Positions 61,560 through 63,977 of a DNA stretch of 63,977 bases are shown in pieces. The notes under the pieces were generated by a model, which saw only the letters and a list, made by a program, of their open reading frames with translations, was not told the DNA's origin and made no database searches. Every line of letters starts with the position of its first letter. Position 1 is the stretch's first letter. The DNA comes from Heliobacteriaceae bacterium (GTDB lineage Bacteria; Bacillota; Desulfitobacteriia; Heliobacteriales; Heliobacteriaceae), in contig JAQWAU010000007.1 in NCBI GenBank assembly GCA_028707535.1, forward strand, positions 1 to 63,977, written 5' to 3'. The position numbers and the translations under genes were made by a program.

Positions 61560-62048
61560 CAAAAACAACGCCACCCGACACCCTGAAAATGGGCGCACTA
61601 AGTCAGCGTTTCGCTCGTCCGTTTATCCGCCTTTGTTGTCACCATGCGGCCACGGTGACGGCGGTTACGGCATACCGGCATTGCTTCATGTTTGCCAATA
61701 TGCGAAGGCTAAAGCCTCCAATAACAGGCGATTCCCTGCACGCCCTTGCAGACCGTGGAACTGCGTCGAAGTATGAAGCCTTCGCGCAGCACTTCGTGCC
61801 ACGGTACCCCGCTTTCCGTTACCGGCTATCGGGTATTCTCCCAGCTCTGCATTCCCGGTTTCCCTTCGATGCTGCTGGGTTGGCCTGCCCTTATACTCCC
61901 TGCGCTTTGGCATTCGGTATTACGACAGGCTGCTTCACCCTTGCATTCATGCGATGCTGCGGTGAAGCTTCTTGCCCATGCGCTCTATGACGCTGCGGCA
62001 AGTTTGTTTGCCTAGACGAAGCTTGGCAAACAAATATTGGATAGATAT
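61560..62048 (-). ncRNA. Candidate large structured RNA, first segment
   Basis: About 490 bases of dense secondary structure. On the minus strand: TTTGTTTGCC/GGCAAACAAA (62003-62034), CTTGCC/GGCAAG (61971-62002), GCTTCACC/GGTGAAGC (61932-61968), CCCAGC/GCTGGG with an inner GCAT/ATGC and a GG-GAAA-CC tetraloop (61840-61879), CCG-GTAA-CGG (61816-61825), ACCGTGG/CCACGGT with a long inner stem (61752-61805), and CCGCC/GGCGG enclosing GTCACC/GGTGAC (61627-61664). The GNRA tetraloops occur in the minus sense, fixing the likely strand. A sigma-A promoter lies just upstream. The plus-strand ORF across it has implausible composition. Confidence 0.68.
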
Positions 62049-62054
62049 GTGATT

Positions 62055-62083
62055 ATTGTACTATGGGTTCAATAGAAAGGCAA
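62055..62083 (-). promoter_or_regulatory. Sigma-A promoter for the structured RNA
   Basis: On the minus strand TTGCCT (62078-62083) and TACAAT (62055-62060) are 17 bases apart, with the transcript expected to begin near 62048, directly before the first stem-loop. Confidence 0.65.
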
Positions 62084-62085
62084 GA

Positions 62086-62107
62086 GGGCAACCATAAAGG
62101 TTGCCCT
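62086..62107. repeat. Hairpin upstream of the RNA promoter
   Basis: GGGCAACC and GGTTGCCC enclose ATAAA. It could terminate a minus-strand transcript coming from the right; the T tail is weak. Confidence 0.55.
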
Positions 62108-62213
62108 TAAAAAGACGCTACTTTCATAGCCAGGTGCTTAACCGATGTTAAGCTAAATATTCTAGTTTAAAAAATAGATTTACGAATTGATTTTACCACA
62201 TCCCCCTCTTCAA

Positions 62214-62250
62214 GAAAAGCCCCTCTCCTTCGTGAAAGGGCCTTTTCGTT
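62214..62250. terminator. Bidirectional terminator-like hairpin upstream of hicA
   Basis: AAAAGCCCCT...AGGGCCTTTT arms with inner CTCC/GTGA pairing and T-rich ends on both strands. It resembles the hairpin at 63813-63850. Confidence 0.65.
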
Positions 62251-62259
62251 TACACGTGT

Positions 62260-62265
62260 TATAAT
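62260..62265 (+). promoter_or_regulatory. Likely -10 box of hicAB
   Basis: TATAAT stands 44 bases before the hicA start, inside a short symmetrical region (ACACGTGT and ATACGT nearby) that could be the HicB operator. No good -35 box was seen. Confidence 0.5.
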
Positions 62266-62308
62266 ACGTTCTATACTAAGTTTAGGGAAGTTCAGGGGGG
62301 AAGGGACT

Positions 62309-62506
62309 TTGAAATCATATTCCTCGCGAGAAATCATTAAAATACTTATTAACGATGGATGGTATCACGTTAACACTGTTGGTGACCACCACCATTTCAA
62401 ACACCCAACGAGATCTGGCAAGGTAACAGTAACACACCCCAAAAAGGATGTGCCGCTCAAAACAGTATTAAGCATATTTGGACAGGCAGGAATTAAAATA
62501 AACTAA
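62309..62506 (+). CDS. hicA: HicA-family mRNA interferase toxin
   Basis: A TTG start follows AGGGGGGAAGGG. The 65-residue protein has the compact double-stranded-RNA-binding fold of HicA: S-S-R-E-I-I-K-I-L, D-G-W-Y, the active-site histidine region G-D-H-H-H-F-K-H-P, and V-T-V-T-H-P. HicA cleaves mRNAs when not bound by HicB. The antitoxin gene follows 40 bp downstream on the same strand. It probably maintains the mobile element. Confidence 0.95.
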   Translation: MKSYSSREIIKILINDGWYHVNTVGDHHHFKHPTRSGKVTVTHPKKDVPLKTVLSIFGQAGIKIN

Positions 62507-62546
62507 CCCTTGATCTATCACCCCCCTTTGAAAGGAGGTTCATTCC

Positions 62547-62954
62547 ATGAGAAGAGACCGATATATATTCCCCGCCATTTTTGATTATGCTGACGATGGT
62601 ATTTCCATTTCATTCCCCGACCTTCCGGGCTGTCTGCCCTGCGCTCACAGTGACGAAGAGGCGATCTCCAACGCTAAAGAGGCCATGGCCTTACACTTAT
62701 ATAGCATGGAGCAAGATGGGGATAAAATTCCGGAGCCTACTCCGGTAATGAAGCTGCATCCTCTAAGAAACCAGGTCGTTGTTCTGGTGGATGTTTGGAT
62801 GCCGGTCTATCGAAGTGCTATTGAAAACCGGGCTGTGAAAAAGACGCTGACCATTCCCAAGTGGTTAAACGATCTGGCAGAGCAGGAGAAAGTCAACTTC
62901 TCGCAGATTCTACAGGAAGCGCTTAAACAGAATCTTGGTATTAATAATCGTTAA
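62547..62954 (+). CDS. hicB: HicB-family antitoxin
   Basis: The 135-residue protein follows GAAAGGAGG. The N-terminal partly degraded RNase H fold has I-F-P-A-I-F-D-Y-A-D-D-G-I-S-I-S-F-P-D-L-P-G-C and the S-D-E-E-A-I-S-N-A-K-E segment; the C-terminal part (about 90-135) is a ribbon-helix-helix-like DNA-binding domain (K-K-T-L-T-I-P-K-W-L-N-D-L-A). It neutralises HicA and represses the operon. Confidence 0.95.
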   Translation: MRRDRYIFPAIFDYADDGISISFPDLPGCLPCAHSDEEAISNAKEAMALHLYSMEQDGDKIPEPTPVMKLHPLRNQVVVLVDVWMPVYRSAIENRAVKKTLTIPKWLNDLAEQEKVNFSQILQEALKQNLGINNR

Positions 62955-62989
62955 CCCTGGGTTTTGCGTGAATCTCCATTTGTCAAATA

Positions 62990-63021
62990 AAGAGCTCTGG
63001 CCGTAAGGCCGGGGCTTTTTT
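62990..63021 (+). terminator. Terminator of hicAB
   Basis: AGCTCTGGCC and GGCCGGGGCT arms enclose GTAA and end in six T on the plus strand. Confidence 0.85.
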
Positions 63022-63050
63022 GATGCATGAGAAAATCTTTTTAGTTATGC

Positions 63051-63079
63051 TTTACATACGACGTCTGATGTGGTACTTT
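63051..63079 (+). promoter_or_regulatory. Candidate promoter of the small HTH gene
   Basis: TTTACA (63051-63056) and TACTTT (63074-63079) are 17 bases apart. The -10 is weak but is preceded by TGTGG. Confidence 0.4.
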
Positions 63080-63099
63080 ACAGAGAAGGAGGTGTTGCA

Positions 63100-63291
63100 A
63101 TGTCCGATGTTAGAGAAGTTTTTATTACGAAAGAAGTTGCTGAAAAATTAAACCTCAATCCCAGTTATATTATTAGACTTGCCAAAAAGATTAATCTAAC
63201 CGCATCAGAAATGCGAGAAGCAGGCACCAGAAATTATCTTTTCAGCGAAACCGCAATTGAGAAGCTGCGTAAGGCAAAAACTCAAAAATAA
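63100..63291 (+). CDS. Small helix-turn-helix (excisionase/MerR-like) DNA-binding protein
   Basis: With the ATG at 63100 (AAGGAGGTG site) the protein has 63 residues; the frame is open to 63070. F-I-T-K-E-V-A-E-K-L-N-L-N-P-S-Y-I-I-R-L-A-K-K is a winged helix-turn-helix start of the HTH_17/excisionase type, and N-Y-L-F-S-E-T-A-I-E-K-L follows. It could be an excisionase for one of the recombinases or a regulator. It is 133 bp before the ImmA-like gene. Confidence 0.78.
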   Translation: MSDVREVFITKEVAEKLNLNPSYIIRLAKKINLTASEMREAGTRNYLFSETAIEKLRKAKTQK

Positions 63292-63362
63292 AAGGAAGTC
63301 CGTCTCTAGTTTGGCGACCTGAACGGACTTCCCACCACACAGCCTTCCGAAGAAGGTGTATA
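63285..63362 (-). ncRNA. Candidate small RNA on the minus strand
   Basis: A well-formed promoter on the minus strand (TTGCAC at 63392-63397, 17-base spacer, TATAAT at 63369-63374) is followed about 40 bases later by a terminator: GGAAGTCCGT (63294-63303) paired with ACGGACTTCC (63323-63332), then TTTTATTTTT. The RNA would be about 75-80 nt and antisense to the 3' end of the HTH gene. No ORF is in it. It could be an antisense regulator or part of a type I toxin-antitoxin pair. Confidence 0.58.
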
Positions 63363-63423
63363 CCTGTAATTATACGGGTGATACCTCCCTCGTGCAAGGC
63401 TGCATGATAAGGAGGGTTTTCTT

Positions 63424-63807
63424 ATGGCAAATGAGAATGGCATAATTCTCCGTGACGCTATAGATTTGTTAGCGAAAGAAAACGACCCGATATGGATTAA
63501 GTTGGTTCAACTGGCCGAAAATCGCGGTATTAGAGTGCTTTTGGCTAATAAGATTGCGAAAAATACTACTGGACTTTATATTCGTACTAAAGACGGAAGG
63601 AAGATAATTGCTTTGAAGGACAGTCTTGTTAGCAACGAACGGCGGGAAACCATGGCTCATGAATTGGCTCATGCGGTCTTACACTCAGGAAAAAAAGACT
63701 ATAATATCTGCCTGTATTTCGAAGGAGGGAAATACTGGGAATGCCTTGAAAATGAGGCTAATAACTTTGCGAGGAGATTGCTGCGTTTTTTGGATAGAAG
63801 ATATTAA
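63424..63807 (+). CDS. ImmA/IrrE-family metallo-endopeptidase
   Basis: The 127-residue protein has the zinc-protease motif H-E-L-A-H-A-V near residue 80 and an E-N-E-A-N-N-F-A-R-R-L helix where the third ligand (Glu) lies. AAGGAGGG precedes the ATG by eight bases. In ICEBs1 and phages, ImmA proteases cleave the immunity repressor and induce excision or lysis. A repressor gene of the ImmR type is not visible in the window. The HTH gene upstream could be a partner, but is small. Confidence 0.86.
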   Translation: MANENGIILRDAIDLLAKENDPIWIKLVQLAENRGIRVLLANKIAKNTTGLYIRTKDGRKIIALKDSLVSNERRETMAHELAHAVLHSGKKDYNICLYFEGGKYWECLENEANNFARRLLRFLDRRY

Positions 63808-63812
63808 GTTGA

Positions 63813-63850
63813 AAAAAAGCCCCTCTCTCTTGCGAGAAAGGGGCTTTGCA
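63813..63850. terminator. Terminator between convergent genes
   Basis: AAAGCCCCT and AGGGGCTTT arms with A and T flanks close the ImmA gene on the plus strand and the partial gene on the minus strand. Confidence 0.82.
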
Positions 63851-63856
63851 TTTGTC

Positions 63857-63977
63857 TTAGTAATCTTCCCACTCAATTATGTCAATCGCCGGACCATATG
63901 CTCCTTCGGGTCTGGGTAGGTCTTGGGTAAACAGGAATTGATATGCTTTTTCGGTTACTTTGTTGCCTTTTTTGTCC
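63857..63977 (-). CDS. Hypothetical protein, C-terminal 39 codons (cut by the window edge)
   Basis: The minus-strand frame is open from the window edge to a TAA at 63857-63859 and reads D-K-K-G-N-K-V-T-E-K-A-Y, then L-P-R-P-E-G-A-Y-G-P-A-I-D-I-I-E-W-E-D-Y. It does not match the missing N-terminal part of PrkA, so the element continues. No family was recognised. Confidence 0.6.
   Translation of the reverse strand, partial: DKKGNKVTEKAYQFLFTQDLPRPEGAYGPAIDIIEWEDY

Larger units (their letters stand above)
56779..63977. mobile_element. Mobile element inserted in prkA (right end outside the window)
   Basis: Everything from the prkA break to the window end is unlike the flanking chromosome: recombinases, small phage-type genes, hicAB, an ImmA/IrrE protease, several strong inverted repeats and about 1 kb of structured non-coding DNA. 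More than 7.2 kb are present. No capsid, tail or conjugation gene is visible, so the class (prophage, conjugative or minimal skin-like element) cannot be set from this part. The other prkA half is expected further right, on the minus strand. Confidence 0.82.

Noticed and set aside
61589-61990. Plus-strand ORF of 133 codons across the structured region
   Set aside because: No Shine-Dalgarno, odd Cys- and Arg-rich composition, no domain, and it is opposite a chain of well-paired stems with GNRA loops in the other sense.
61010-62048. Group II or group I intron
   Set aside because: No domain V-like hairpin, no GTGYG 5' end, no intron-encoded protein and no split gene on the minus strand here.

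Overview
The window reads as chromosomal DNA of an anaerobic, motile, endospore-forming Gram-positive bacterium (Firmicutes, clostridial or peptococcal type). Support comes from GerK-type germinant receptor genes, a SleB-like cortex hydrolase, YhbH and PrkA, two chemoreceptors, a ferredoxin-linked 2-oxoacid oxidoreductase, GTP-dependent PEP carboxykinase, an FeoAB ferrous iron system and a CIRCE-controlled groES. Shine-Dalgarno sites are strong, GTG and TTG starts are frequent, and T-tailed terminators are common. I cannot name the species. I saw no rRNA, tRNA or CRISPR array.

Layout. 1-200: 5' end of groES with its promoter and CIRCE operator. 0.2-18.3 kb, almost all on the minus strand: HD-GYP protein, chemoreceptor, tartrate/malate-type dehydrogenase with queC, CAP/SH3 cell-wall protein, GT-C glycosyltransferase, Lon-like protease, rod-binding protein, the wreck of a second branched-chain amino acid ABC operon, a two-P-loop ATPase, a HAD phosphatase and an RND pump. 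18.4-23.9 kb: a germinant-receptor island in which gerKA and gerKC (minus) are flanked by two gerKB paralogues (plus). 24-32.9 kb: beta-propeller protein, second chemoreceptor, DUF2334 protein, SleB-like hydrolase, PEP carboxykinase and phosphatidylserine decarboxylase. 33.3-36.2 kb: korD-korA-korBC, with beta and gamma subunits fused. 36.2-42.8 kb: cupin, DUF3243, aldo/keto reductase, GH113-like protein, a two-component system and an ArsB/NhaD-type transporter. 43-47.7 kb: an intact livKHMGF operon. 48-53.6 kb: sirtuin, Fur-boxed feoB/Cys-rich/feoA, lipid kinase and an Ig-like surface protein. 53.7-55.6 kb: Crp/Fnr regulator and yhbH.

The most interesting part is 55.6-64 kb. The sporulation kinase gene prkA is present only as its C-terminal 376 codons. 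At the exact break a large serine recombinase gene begins, in the same orientation, and its last codons overlap the prkA fragment. From there to the window end the DNA is a mobile element: a 48-codon ORF divergent from the recombinase, a tyrosine recombinase, an 18-bp perfect inverted repeat, small coiled-coil genes, about 1 kb of densely structured non-coding DNA that looks like one or two large minus-strand RNAs (each with a promoter), hicAB, an HTH gene, a candidate small antisense RNA and an ImmA/IrrE-type protease. The arrangement matches developmentally excised skin-like elements, which split sporulation genes and are removed by a serine recombinase in the mother cell. I infer that this may be a skin-like element in prkA. 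The other half of prkA and the second attachment site must lie beyond the right edge if this is so.
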